In this document: positions 54,821-64,000 of the stretch, in pieces | Layout of the letters: each line of letters begins with the position of its first letter | Numbering within the stretch: the first letter of the stretch is position 1 | Notes under the pieces: model-generated | The model's database searches: none | The model's input: the letters and a program-made list of their open reading frames with translations, nothing else | Told to the model about the DNA's origin: nothing | Translations under genes and position numbers: made by a program | Assembly (NCBI GenBank): GCA_036925085.1 | Contig: JAUPFP010000011.1 | Location: 3,778,797 to 3,842,796 of the forward strand | Direction of reading: 5' to 3' | DNA length: 64,000 nt | Source: Brachycybe producta | Lineage: Eukaryota; Arthropoda; Diplopoda; Playtdesmida; Andrognathidae

Positions 54821-56245
54821 TCATAGTCTCCACATATTGCACCTCGGCTGGAAGCGTGTCACAACTCAAAAAAAAAAAACTTTTTTGGTGGGAAAATGAG
54901 TGCATTTGAATGCATTTTTTTTTCTATCTCAAGCTATTGTATGGGGAGCCAAATAAACCGATATTGTGAATATTCAAAACGATTTCTGCACTTGAAAAGC
55001 TCAGGGAAGCAGGGCCGTGCGAAGAAAAAGCTTCGCCCAGGGCACAGTCTAAATATGGCGTCCTTAGCTCCCCCACAGAAATAGTAATGATATTTCTTTT
55101 TATTTTAAAGAAAATTCTCAGAAAGATTTAGCAAATAAGAATTTTTGTCAGTGGTTATAAATAGATAATATAAAATTGCTAAAGTATAAGAGAAGTGAGA
55201 CTGAAAAACGTTTTATTCATTAACTATACATCAAGTTTAGAAAAAGAATCAATTTAAAACTAAAAAATGATAATTTTTTTCATTAATATAATTTTTAGGA
55301 CAAGATGCCGGTTTTGGTTCCCCCTAATCGTGGCGCCCGGGGTATGCACCTCTTTCGCCCCCCCCCCTTTCGCACGGCCCTGCAGCAAAGTAAGCGGTGG
55401 ATCTTCTCTTAACTTTAAACTCATTCCCCCCCCCCCCCCCAAAAAAAAGTGTTTTTTGACTTGTACCACTCTGCTAGCCGAGGCGCGACCTATTCATAAA
55501 AACCACCACCACAATGAGAAGAACTCCCGAAACTATATTAAAGCTAATGGCTAAGTAGGCTACTGAGCTTTTATTTCTTTAGCCCAAACACAACAACAAC
55601 AACAACAACTACTTTTCTTTCCTTTTAATTTTTTATGGACTTAGTTTCTTAGGTTATTCTTGCACACAATGCACACAGCTCTTCTTCTTCTTCTTTCGCC
55701 ATCATTTTTTTTTATATTCATTGCTTTTTCAACTCGCCTTTTTTTTTTCTATGTGAATGAAGCTCGTAAAGAAGAAGCGCGTGAAGCAAATGGAAATGTT
55801 ATAAAATAAATTTTTATTATATGCTTTTTCTTTTCAATTGACACTTTCTCTGTTTAATGTATTGTTCAATTCAGGTTTCTCTTATAAGTTTGTATATGTG
55901 TGTGTTTGTATTCTAAAGTAATGCTTTCTAGCATCATAATAAAAAGAAAAAAAAAACTGCTTCTTAGAAAGAAACGGAAAAAAAAAATGGCGCCATGTTG
56001 TTTTTGTATTCCTATCAATAGCATGAGTCTGGCGACGCGACGTCATGGTTAACGTCACGTAAAACATACACTAGATACCAATGCCGTGGCGCCTCTTTCT
56101 CTCTCACTTACTCTCTATTTTGGATTGTACCATTCTAATCGATAATTATTTTTTTTTTTGCAAATGGCGCTCGCAAAGAGCCATTTTCGAGTAACATTAA
56201 TGTACGGAAAATGTGTTTGGTTTTTATGCATTTGTGTGTTAGGAA
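54821..56245. other. Intergenic, repeat-derived
   Basis: Segment 55400-55500 ('aactttaaactcattccc', 'ttttttgacttgtaccac') is shared with 59308-59375. C-runs at about 55360 and 55428. A (CAA)n tract lies near 55591-55607. The remainder is AT-rich with A and T runs. No gene recognised. Confidence 0.4.
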
Positions 56246-56249
56246 CTTA

Positions 56250-56283
56250 GGATGCTCTCGCTCCCTCTCTCTAACTCTCTCGC

Positions 56284-56324
<41 letters not shown>

Positions 56325-56395
56325 AGCTCTTTTTCTCTCTCTCTCCTCTTTCTCTCTCTCTCTCTCCCTCCTCTCTATTTCTCTTTCCCTGTGTG

Positions 56396-56450
<55 letters not shown>

Positions 56451-56455
56451 AGTAA
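56250..56455. repeat. (CT)n microsatellite
   Basis: About 200 bp of near-pure CTCTCT with few interruptions. The Ser/Leu frame through it is not a gene. Confidence 0.95.
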
Positions 56456-57150
56456 TTTAAGGAGACTACTCATCTTCATTATTTTTAGAAAGCTTTTTTT
56501 AAAGCAAAAAAAAAAAAGACATGTTGGTTAGAGCCCTATAATAGGTCTTTTGTATAGATCTATGATGTGCCTCTTTCTTTTATATAATGTATATAGATCA
56601 TTCGTTAAAATATATCATAAAATATAGCTAAAAACAAAACGTAAACAAGAAAACCTAATTATTGCCTAAAGCAAAACTATAAATGAAATGCAAAAATGCA
56701 TTACATTTGTAAGACCAGATTTCACATCAAGCTGACAAAACACAAACAAAACAGAAACTCATGTGTTTTGAAACAAATTGGCGACATTTGTACAGGGTTC
56801 GAAACCCCCACCCCACAGGTTTTACTTATTTAATATAGCCCACAGGTTTAAACTATGTTTAGCCCGAGTTTTTATAGGTTAAAATAAGCTAAAATGGGAC
56901 TCTTTAAGAAAAAAAGGGAAGTTCAATAATGTTATGACTCATCATAGTCATCAACAAACAAACATTCACTTCATTTGTAGCATTACAGTATGTTACTAAT
57001 TACTGTACTCATGTCCACCCTAATACCTTGTACACACATGAGTTAAATGAATTCAAATTAAATGTGTTTAGGTGAATTATACGGAATCCAGTTAAGGACA
57101 TGAACCAAATAAAAATTGACTTTATTATTAATATTTTAAATTGAAATACT
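56456..57150. other. No gene recognised
   Basis: AT-rich. 56735-56800 loosely resembles 58580-58650 ('caaacaaaacacaaactca'), suggesting another old repeat. Confidence 0.35.
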
Positions 57151-57340
57151 AAATCAATATTTTGTCAATAGTTTCTATATTATATTTAAGTATTAACTCA
57201 ATATTTTCAGATTATTAACTGAATAAATTGAATTCGACATATTGTTTGTTTGCCCTTCACAGGGCTCTGTAGAACACGTTTATTATTTAAATGCATTTAA
57301 ATTATCAGGTGTGTACTAGGTATAAGTCTAAGCAATTCTT
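57151..57340 (+). repeat. Copy of the GRL-relic 5' flank
   Basis: Near-identical to 17243-17425 ('gattattaactgaataaa', 'cttcacagggctctg', 'ttatttaaatgcatttaaa'). No receptor exon follows, so it is either a relic of a further duplicate or a dispersed repeat. Confidence 0.7.
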
Positions 57341-57734
57341 GTATTAATGTTAGAGGTGGGACGAATCGTAAATTTTCTCCAATCCAAATTCTAAAAGGTT
57401 CTCGAATCCTTCGAATCGCACGAATCTCTCCAAACCTTCTTTTAAGAATCCTATATTATTCATTAAGAAGATACAATTAAATGAAATAATATTAAATATT
57501 AAATTATTAATAATAATAAAAAAAACAAGTGTGGCACTCAGGGTCGCCACAAGGTGATATTGTTGATCCCCGGGTACCACCGAAATTGCAACACTCACCG
57601 GAGTTTTTTTTGCTAGTGAACGCTTCTTTTGCCAAAGTTTTTAACAGTTTTTTTTTGGGTTAGTATTCGAAAGATACGAGTTTTCGAATCTCAAATATTT
57701 TTCAAGATTCGCGGGATTCGAATGGTCCATCCCT

Positions 57735-57958
57735 AACTTCCTCAGGAAGAGAGTACAATTGTCTTATAACTCTAGGAAAAAAGACCAATAATATGAATCT
57801 GTCCTAGCAAAAACCTCCCGAATTTTCCTAGAGTGGTCAGCCCTGCCCATGTATGGTGCTTTATGAATATCACTCGACTGTGGTTTAGGACAATCACCAC
57901 GTGTAATTTTTCCAAACAATTTCAAATTTAACTCACCCCTGCAATGACAGACAGGCAT
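57735..57958 (-). pseudogene. CR1-like LINE C-terminal fragment
   Basis: Encodes 'LNLKLFGKITRGDCPKPQS' and 'YWSFFLEL', as at 14370-14603, on the minus strand. A hairpin element adjoins it at 57949. Confidence 0.72.
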
Positions 57959-58097
57959 TTAGAAATCGGGAAGAACTTCAGTTGGCACCGCCCTTGTTAT
58001 GACGAACGCAACTTCTAATTGGTTGGTTATGTAGACTGACATCACATGCTCCGCCTTTTTCAACGTTAAACCACACAACAAACCAATTAGCCTAAAT
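57949..58097. repeat. CAGGCAA hairpin element
   Basis: Ends 'caggcatttagaaatcggg' and 'gcctaaatgcctg'; internal 'caccgccctt' and 'ccaattag' blocks. The right arm is shortened. Confidence 0.6.
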
Positions 58098-58722
58098 GCC
58101 TGTCAATGACAGTGGTTTAAACCACTAGTGTGGAAAACCATGCCAAGGGCTTAGTTTTTGTTTTGTCTGCAATTTCTCAAGCAATTCCTTGTTCCCCGCT
58201 CAAGTCGGTAAACATGAAAAGGTTTTTATTTTGTTTCGGTACTATGCAACACTTGTGACCAACTAAAAAATTTGAAATCACGAGCATATTTTAAGAGTAA
58301 ATTAAAACATAATAAATTCCGTTTCTCTAAAGCAGTTGAAATTTGTAAAAAGTTCGTGTAAAATTTTTTTATCCACTCTCAGGATAAATGTATCGATCGT
58401 GTGAATTGATTTTATATTAAAAGATCGATTCAAAAATTGTGAATCGTCGCCTAAAAAAATCCATCCTCTAACCACACTATCTGTGGTCATGAAAAAGCAC
58501 CAAAAAAAATACACTGTGAGCTAGTAGTGATTGCCTACTTCATTTAAAATAAGAGGTAGCACTCTAATCCTTATTTCAAATCAAGTTACCAAAATACAAA
58601 CAAAACACAAACTCAGTGATTAGAGACAAATGGGCAACAATTATTGTAGAACAATTCTGCAACGTTTCTGTCTTGTTTTTGTTTTGTCTGCAAAAAATCC
58701 CAAGCAATTCCATTGTCCCATC

Positions 58723-59309
58723 TGTAACACCCAGTGTTATGATCCTGCCAAACCATAGCCTGAAGGGGTAAACAACACATACTTGTCCCTCTCTCCCTCT
58801 CTCTGACTCATAATTAAGTGGCGGATTGATACTCTCAGGACCATGGTCACTTGGACCTGGTTACACCTCGTGGTGTACACAGTTCCAAGGTATAAAAAGA
58901 CCATGTTCCTCTTTGTTCTATGTCCACTCTTGCTCAACTTTTGTACTATGCTGATTGTCATATCCGTATCACATCATGGGCCCATAGACGCACCTTTAAT
59001 TAAGAACTATTCATTCTTGTAATGTTACTGTTTCTGTACAAGAGTGAATAAAAATGTTTGCAATATGAAACTGTGTTGTCTACTGTTCTGAAACTAACCC
59101 TTCTCTAGACAAGCCGAAGACACCATAGGGCAAGAAGACATAGAGATCCCTATGGAGCAACACATCTTCCTAACAAAGGAAGATGATCATCAATGGAGAC
59201 CAGAAGTGGATGGTCACCACCCTTCTGCTAGATTACACCCCTACACAGAAGGCTAATCACAATCCATCACCATCCAACTACCTCTGTAGCTCCAATCTTC
59301 TCCGTGCAA
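58723..59309 (+). mobile_element. Truncated LTR of the 44885 family
   Basis: Begins TGTAACACCCAG and follows the LTR through the palindrome (diverged), TATAAAAA (near 58891), AATAAA (near 59047) and 'cttctccgtgcaa'. It then passes into an unrelated repeat. The C-terminal CTCACA end is absent. Confidence 0.75.
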
Positions 59310-59509
59310 CTTTAAACTCATTTTCCCAAAAGTGTTTTTTTTAGTTGTGCCACTCATCGAGCCAAGGTGCGAAATGGCAATGATGATGATTATTACAATA
59401 TATGATTCACTATATGTTCTTAGCACTGCAAATGTGTAAAAAAATATTAAAATTGTATTTTATTTTAAAAAAATTAAATTACTATTTAAAAAAAAATATA
59501 TAAAACGAG

Positions 59510-59694
59510 TATTAGAAGGTTGGCTCCACCCTATTTATGATGACCGGCGACTTCTAATTGGTTTGTTGTGTGGTTCGATGTTGAAAAGGGCGGAGCATGT
59601 GACGTCAAACTACATAACCAACCAATTAGAAGTTGCTGGTCGTCATAAAAAGGGCGGGGCCAACTTCTGTTTGTCCCGATTTATAATTGCCTGT
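59510..59694. repeat. CAGGCAA hairpin element, AACAGAAGTTGG subtype
   Basis: Right arm 'ggccaacttctgtttgtccc' ending 'taattgcctg', left arm 'ttggctccaccctattta' with the outer end mutated; inner pair 'acttctaattggtttgttg' and 'caaccaattagaagttg'. An isolated single arm of the same subtype is at 60262-60322. Confidence 0.6.
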
Positions 59695-59864
59695 TGAAAC
59701 CACAACTCATTTATACACATATCACACCTAGGCTACAAGAGTGTCACAACTCAAAAAAATACTTTTTTCTACCACAATATATTGTATGGGAGCCAAATAA
59801 GCCATTATTGTGAATGGTGAAAATGTTTTTTTGCACTTGAAAAGCTTCAGCAAAGTAAGCCAAT

Positions 59865-60250
59865 TGTAACAACCCGACTGGGCTCCGTTACAATACCCCC
59901 AGTAAAACTTCCCCATCTTACCGAATCCAGACTCCTTAGGGGCCGGGATGGCAGCCTTAGCTGCCCTCTTGCACCAAGTGTCACGGGTGGCACCAGCCAT
60001 CCCGTCTGCCATGCCGAATGTCGACGGTCGGTTGACCGTTGAGCCATGACGAGAACCCACAGTGACCGCCCGAAAGGGTTCACCGTGAAACCGGCACGTG
60101 AAGTACTGGTCGATAAGATGGTAATAGGATGGTGATGGTGCAGTGACTCCCAAACCATGAATCCCCACCCTCATGGATACTTCCCCATTAATAATGACAC
60201 AACAACCAGTGTATTATGTAAAAGAATAATAACAGGTTTAATCAACCAAT
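59865..60250 (-). other. GC-rich fragment, possibly LTR-retrotransposon 3' remnant
   Basis: A GC-rich block in AT-rich surroundings with a long minus-strand frame (60174-59728). Near 59900 the minus strand reads GGGGGTAT then TGTAACGG, a polypurine tract followed by an LTR-like start, then GTTACA 28 nt on. No protein motif was recognised. Confidence 0.35.
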
Positions 60251-60464
60251 AAAACACTATTTACGGTCGTTATAAAAAGGGTGGAGCCAACTTCTGTTTG
60301 TCCCGATTTCTAATTGCCTGCACAGAAGAGTGGCCACAATTTCTAGTTCTTCTAACAGCCACCAGTTTTTTTCTAATTGAAGAACTGTAATGCTATTTAT
60401 GAATTAAACAAAACAAAAACGATCACAATGCAACAACTTTGAATTTTGAATTTTACACACACAC

Positions 60465-60495
<31 letters not shown>

Positions 60496-60767
60496 AAAAG
60501 TGAAACATTCTAGAACGGTTTCAAAGTTTCAATTTGAACTTTCGATCATTAATATTAAACCTATTTCTTTTTTAATTTTGTAATAAAAAAATATATTATG
60601 CAAATTGCAATTTAAATCAAATGATTTGCTTCGCTCTACCCTCAATTCAGCTACATTTATAATTGCATAAAAATAAAAAACGAATATTAGGCCTAATGTA
60701 AAATGACAAAAACAACATTTACAATTAATTCAAATCTTTTTTCTTCACTAAAAACAACCATGAACTC

Positions 60768-60769
<2 letters not shown>

Positions 60770-60836
<67 letters not shown>

Positions 60837-61136
60837 TAGTGGGGTAAGCAAAATTCACAGACATTTGTGCGCATGCGCGTCGTTTTTTCATTTTTTACTC
60901 CTTTCATTTCAATTTCAGTCACCCCTTTCACTTTTCTCTCCCCCTTCTACACTTTCCAACCTTTTCCCCTCACCCTCCCACTTTTTTCTCTCTCTTCCCC
61001 CCCTACACTTTCCAAAGGAAGAGTTCAACATATAGTTGACCTTGAAAAAAAAAAAGGTTCATTTATTCAAATTTATATAAATTCCGACGTGCTTCAATGG
61101 TTTTTGTTACTCCACACACAAACACACAGACCTGGG

Positions 61137-61171
<35 letters not shown>
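60770..61171 (-). mobile_element. Helitron-like unit beside (TA)n
   Basis: (TA)n at 60770-60834, then ACTAGTGGGGTAAGC at 60835. The hairpin is deleted here, but the body and the 'acctgggatatta' end are kept. Confidence 0.55.
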
Positions 61172-61173
<2 letters not shown>

Positions 61174-61755
61174 TAGTGGGGTAACCCGACATAAATGACT
61201 GGAGCAAAATTCACAGGCAACTGTTCCCAGCATTAGAATTTCTTGTCCTCCGCCCTTTTATGACCTCAGACAAAGTAACAAACCCATTAAAAACTGAAAA
61301 GGGCGGAGCATGTGACATCAGACCAAGTAACAAACCATTGATGACGTTCATAAAAGGGCGGAGCAAACGAAATTCTAATGCTGGGCACAATTGCCCGTGA
61401 TGAATTCTAGTTTAATTTTGCTACTATTATCCCTCCCCTTTTTATATTTGAAAGAGAAAATGAGCTTTTCATTTTCTCTGGTGTGCGCATGCTCGTCGTT
61501 TGTCCCTTTTTTACTCCTTTCATTTCAATTTCAGTTTCCCCCTCCATTCTCTCTCTCTCTCCCCTACCCTTTCCAACCTTTTCCCTCTCCAATTGAATAT
61601 CATCATGGGGTGCTTGGATGGGCAGAGCGCAACATAATGTTGACCTTGAGAAAAAAAAGCGGTTCATTTAAATTTATACAAATTCCGATGTGCTTTCGCG
61701 TTTTTGTCCTTGTCTGTAGAACGTTACACATACAGACTTGGCTTTAATATATATA
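61172..61755 (-). mobile_element. Helitron-like unit with hairpin insert
   Basis: ACTAGTGGGGTAACCCGAC at 61172; a CAGGCAA hairpin element at about 61217-61398; then the body with 'gtgcgcatgctcgtcg'. It ends in a TA microsatellite. Confidence 0.6.
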
Positions 61756-62449
61756 TATGCATATATTTATTTAATTTTTTTGTTATTTTCAAAGTACAAT
61801 TACAAATCAAGTGGCGTATCTGTAATTTAATTTGGCATCACCTCTCTCTCTATCGTTAAAATTTTCATTTTAAGAGAAAAAAAAATGTTGTGACAAAGCA
61901 ATTTATCTTTTCTCATTTGCATTTTTATTTAGTTGATACATTTAAAGTAGTAAAACACATCAAAGTCTATCGATTATGTCTTTTTTTTTCTTTTTCTTCT
62001 TCTTGTAGAATGTATTTCTTGTACAGTCTACTTGTTTATTTTTTTCTTTTCTCGTTTTGCTTGTGTTAGCCTCTTTCTCCTTTTTGAATAATGTATATTT
62101 GTTATGTGGATGTACTTGAATAAATTTTTCACGTAATGAGCACGTGCTTAATGCAATTGTGTTAATGGTAACAAATAAATTAACAATAAAATGCTACATA
62201 TTCTATCTTGTGTTTATTGTTTTTTTATTGTTAATCTGGATAAAAAACTTGTATTGACTGAATATAACTGATTTGTTTGTAGTACTGCAGACTACAATTA
62301 CAATGACAATTACAAAAAAAAATAATCTGCAAATAGCTGGTTGGCCTATAGCAGAGGGATCTTACAATCCAAGTGCTGCAAGATGCATTGTCAATATATA
62401 ATAACTATAACAACAAAAAATAATCTGCATTGCCAAATATAAAAAAAAA
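61756..62449. other. No gene recognised
   Basis: AT-rich. 62335-62400 ('ggcctatagcagaggga', 'gtgctgcaagatgcattgtc') is a diverged copy of the CR1 3' region seen at 14285 and 40635. Confidence 0.4.
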
Positions 62450-63007
62450 ACTAGTGGGGTAAACCGTCCTAAATGACGGGAGCAAAATTCACAGGCAATT
62501 GTGCCCAGCATTAGAATTTCTTTTCCTCCGCCCTTTTATGACGTCAGACCAAGTAGCAAACCAATTATAAATTGATAACGTTCATAAAATGGCGGAGCAA
62601 AAGAAATTCTAATGCTGAGCACAATTGCCTGTGATAAATTCTAGTTTAATTTTGCTACTATTATCCCCTCCCCTTTTTATATTTGAAAGAGAAAATGAGA
62701 TTTTCGTTTTCTCTGGTGTGCGCATGCGCGTCGTTTGTTCCTTTTTACTCTTTTCATTTCAATTTCAGTCACCCCCTCCCACTTTTTCACCCTCCACGTT
62801 TTTCTCTCTCCCCCTCCTCCCTTCTACACTTTCCAACCTTTTCCCCCCTCTCCAATTTAATATCATGGGGTTCTTGGATGGGGAGTGTGCAACATATAGT
62901 TGACCTTGAGAAAAAAGTGGTTCATTTATTCATTTAAATTTATATAAATTCCGACGTGGTTTACGGGTTAAAACGTTACTCACAGCAAAAGGAATCACAG
63001 ACGGGGC

Positions 63008-63065
<58 letters not shown>
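62450..63065 (-). mobile_element. Helitron-like unit with hairpin insert and (TA)n
   Basis: ACTAGTGGGGTAAACCGTCC at 62450 (hairpin with mismatches); CAGGCAA hairpin element 62498-62634; full body with 'catggggttcttggatgg' and 'gttgaccttgag'; (TA)n at 63010-63064. Confidence 0.65.
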
Positions 63066-63069
<4 letters not shown>

Positions 63070-63639
63070 TAATTGCAGTCATGAAAATTTTAAACCCACA
63101 ATGCATTATAATCAACTAGCCTGTTTAGGAAGAGCATTCCATTGTTGTAGAACCCTTGAATTTATACATTGCACATGTATAAATAATGTCATAACTTAAA
63201 AAAAATTAAATTTTGTTGGCCTACCTGAAAGACTCCTTAATACTGAAGGCATGCGCACTCGTACTTATAATTACACCTGTTAAAAAAAGAAAAGTCAGTA
63301 ATTCGTCAACTTTAGTAGTAGTTAAAGTATGCAAAACCACAAAATATACATCATATTAAAAGCTCCGCTCAATCTAATAGCACTGTGAAGAATATCAACA
63401 TCAAACAACGAGAAATCAAAGTAAATTTGCACTGATGTTTGCTAGATAGGCATGATGTTTTGCCATTTTATACATTGCCTAAAATTGCATTAATTATGTG
63501 TATTTACAAACTAAGCAGAAGTTTTGCATGTTTGTCTATTATATTGATTAATTACCATATAAAGACAACAAATAGGCCTAATTATTGTGGTGGATATTAA
63601 TGAAATTGACATTAGTGAATATTACTAAATATAAAACAC
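63066..63639. other. No gene recognised
   Basis: AT-rich spacer. 'aggaagagcattccattgt' near 63130 resembles the end of CR1 ORF2 on the minus strand. Confidence 0.35.
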
Positions 63640-64000
63640 GATTTTTCGTTTTATAAGAGTCTATACATTTAGGTTCCAACGTGGATAACTGTTACTGGGA
63701 AAGCTTCACAAATACTTTGTTTTAGTCAACGGACATTAGACACCTGCCCATCACAAGTTAAAACTATTGCCTATCAAGCATTGGTTCGGCCTCATTTTGA
63801 GTATTGCTGCAGTGTATGGAATCCTCACTTTGTCACACTCACTCAGTTGAAATGGTTCAGTGTAAAGCAGCTAGGTTTGTTTGTGGCAGGCACATATTTA
63901 CCGATAGTGTCACTGAGATGCTATCAGTGCTACAATGGCATAGTTTGGCACATCGCAGGGCTGAGTTAAGTTTGAAATTGTTTGGAAAAATCACACGTGG
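63640..64000 (+). pseudogene. CR1-like LINE RT C-terminal fragment, cut by window end
   Basis: Frames carry 'YQALVRPHFEYCCSVWNPH', 'KAARFVCG', 'LSLKLFGKITRG', the RT thumb and C-terminal region. It has frameshifts and continues beyond the window. Confidence 0.78.

Noticed and set aside
56211..56531. Ser/Leu-rich open frame
   Set aside because: Translation of a (CT)n microsatellite.
59728..60174. Host gene on the minus strand
   Set aside because: GC-rich block ends in a polypurine/LTR-like start and shows no domain; more likely retrotransposon debris.

Overview
The window looks like AT-rich nuclear DNA from an invertebrate metazoan. Its coding content is small multi-exon receptor genes in a sea of mobile elements. 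The receptors (multi-TM proteins, phase-0 introns before the last membrane segment) resemble the gustatory receptor-like (GRL/7tm_7) superfamily, which is expanded in arthropods including chelicerates. I cannot name the species; an arthropod is my best guess.

Host genes: positions 3411-36825 carry a decayed tandem array of GRL genes on the + strand. GRL-1 (exons 3411-4340, 9223-9300, 9376-9477, 13183-13458) is intact, about 461 aa. Relic terminal exons lie at about 15960 and 23205. A frameshifted relic of a first exon (17705-18399) is cut short by a LINE fragment. GRL-2 (24183-25211, 31796-31876, 31964-32065, last exon uncertain) is open. Short exons 2 and 3 have nearly the same length in both genes (78/81 bp, 102/102 bp), all junctions phase 0, which supports the models although the proteins are very divergent.

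Mobile elements: (i) a young, nearly complete Ty3/gypsy-like LTR retrotransposon at 44885-54263 (686-bp LTRs with two differences seen by eye, TSD GGCT, tRNA-Ala-type primer site). It encodes Gag-protease and a second, unrecognised 452-aa ORF, but no reverse transcriptase, RNase H or integrase; it is therefore probably mobilised in trans. Solo LTRs of the family lie at 532-1192 and 9663-10369, each with a 4-bp TSD, and a truncated LTR starts at 58723. (ii) CR1-type LINEs, the largest at 18600-22090 with an SGNH-esterase ORF1, APE endonuclease and RT. (iii) Many short non-autonomous Helitron-like units (A|TC start, hairpin plus CTAG|T end), and one PIF1-type helicase fragment. (iv) Several hairpin, foldback and MITE families. 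(v) Strand-switching minisatellite elements built on a motif related to TTTGCCCTAAA, including a 2.4-kb palindromic element (29228-31658) with Helitron-like termini at both ends.

Layout: 1-3400 LTR remnants; 3400-13460 GRL-1 with introns full of repeats; 13460-24100 LINE fragments and GRL relics; 24180-32190 GRL-2 with the palindromic element in its first intron; 32400-44880 foldback elements, Helitron chains, AT-rich minisatellite; 44885-54263 LTR element; 54264-64000 Helitron units, MITEs, LTR and LINE remnants, microsatellites. Most other long open frames in the window are simple-repeat or GC-rich shadows.
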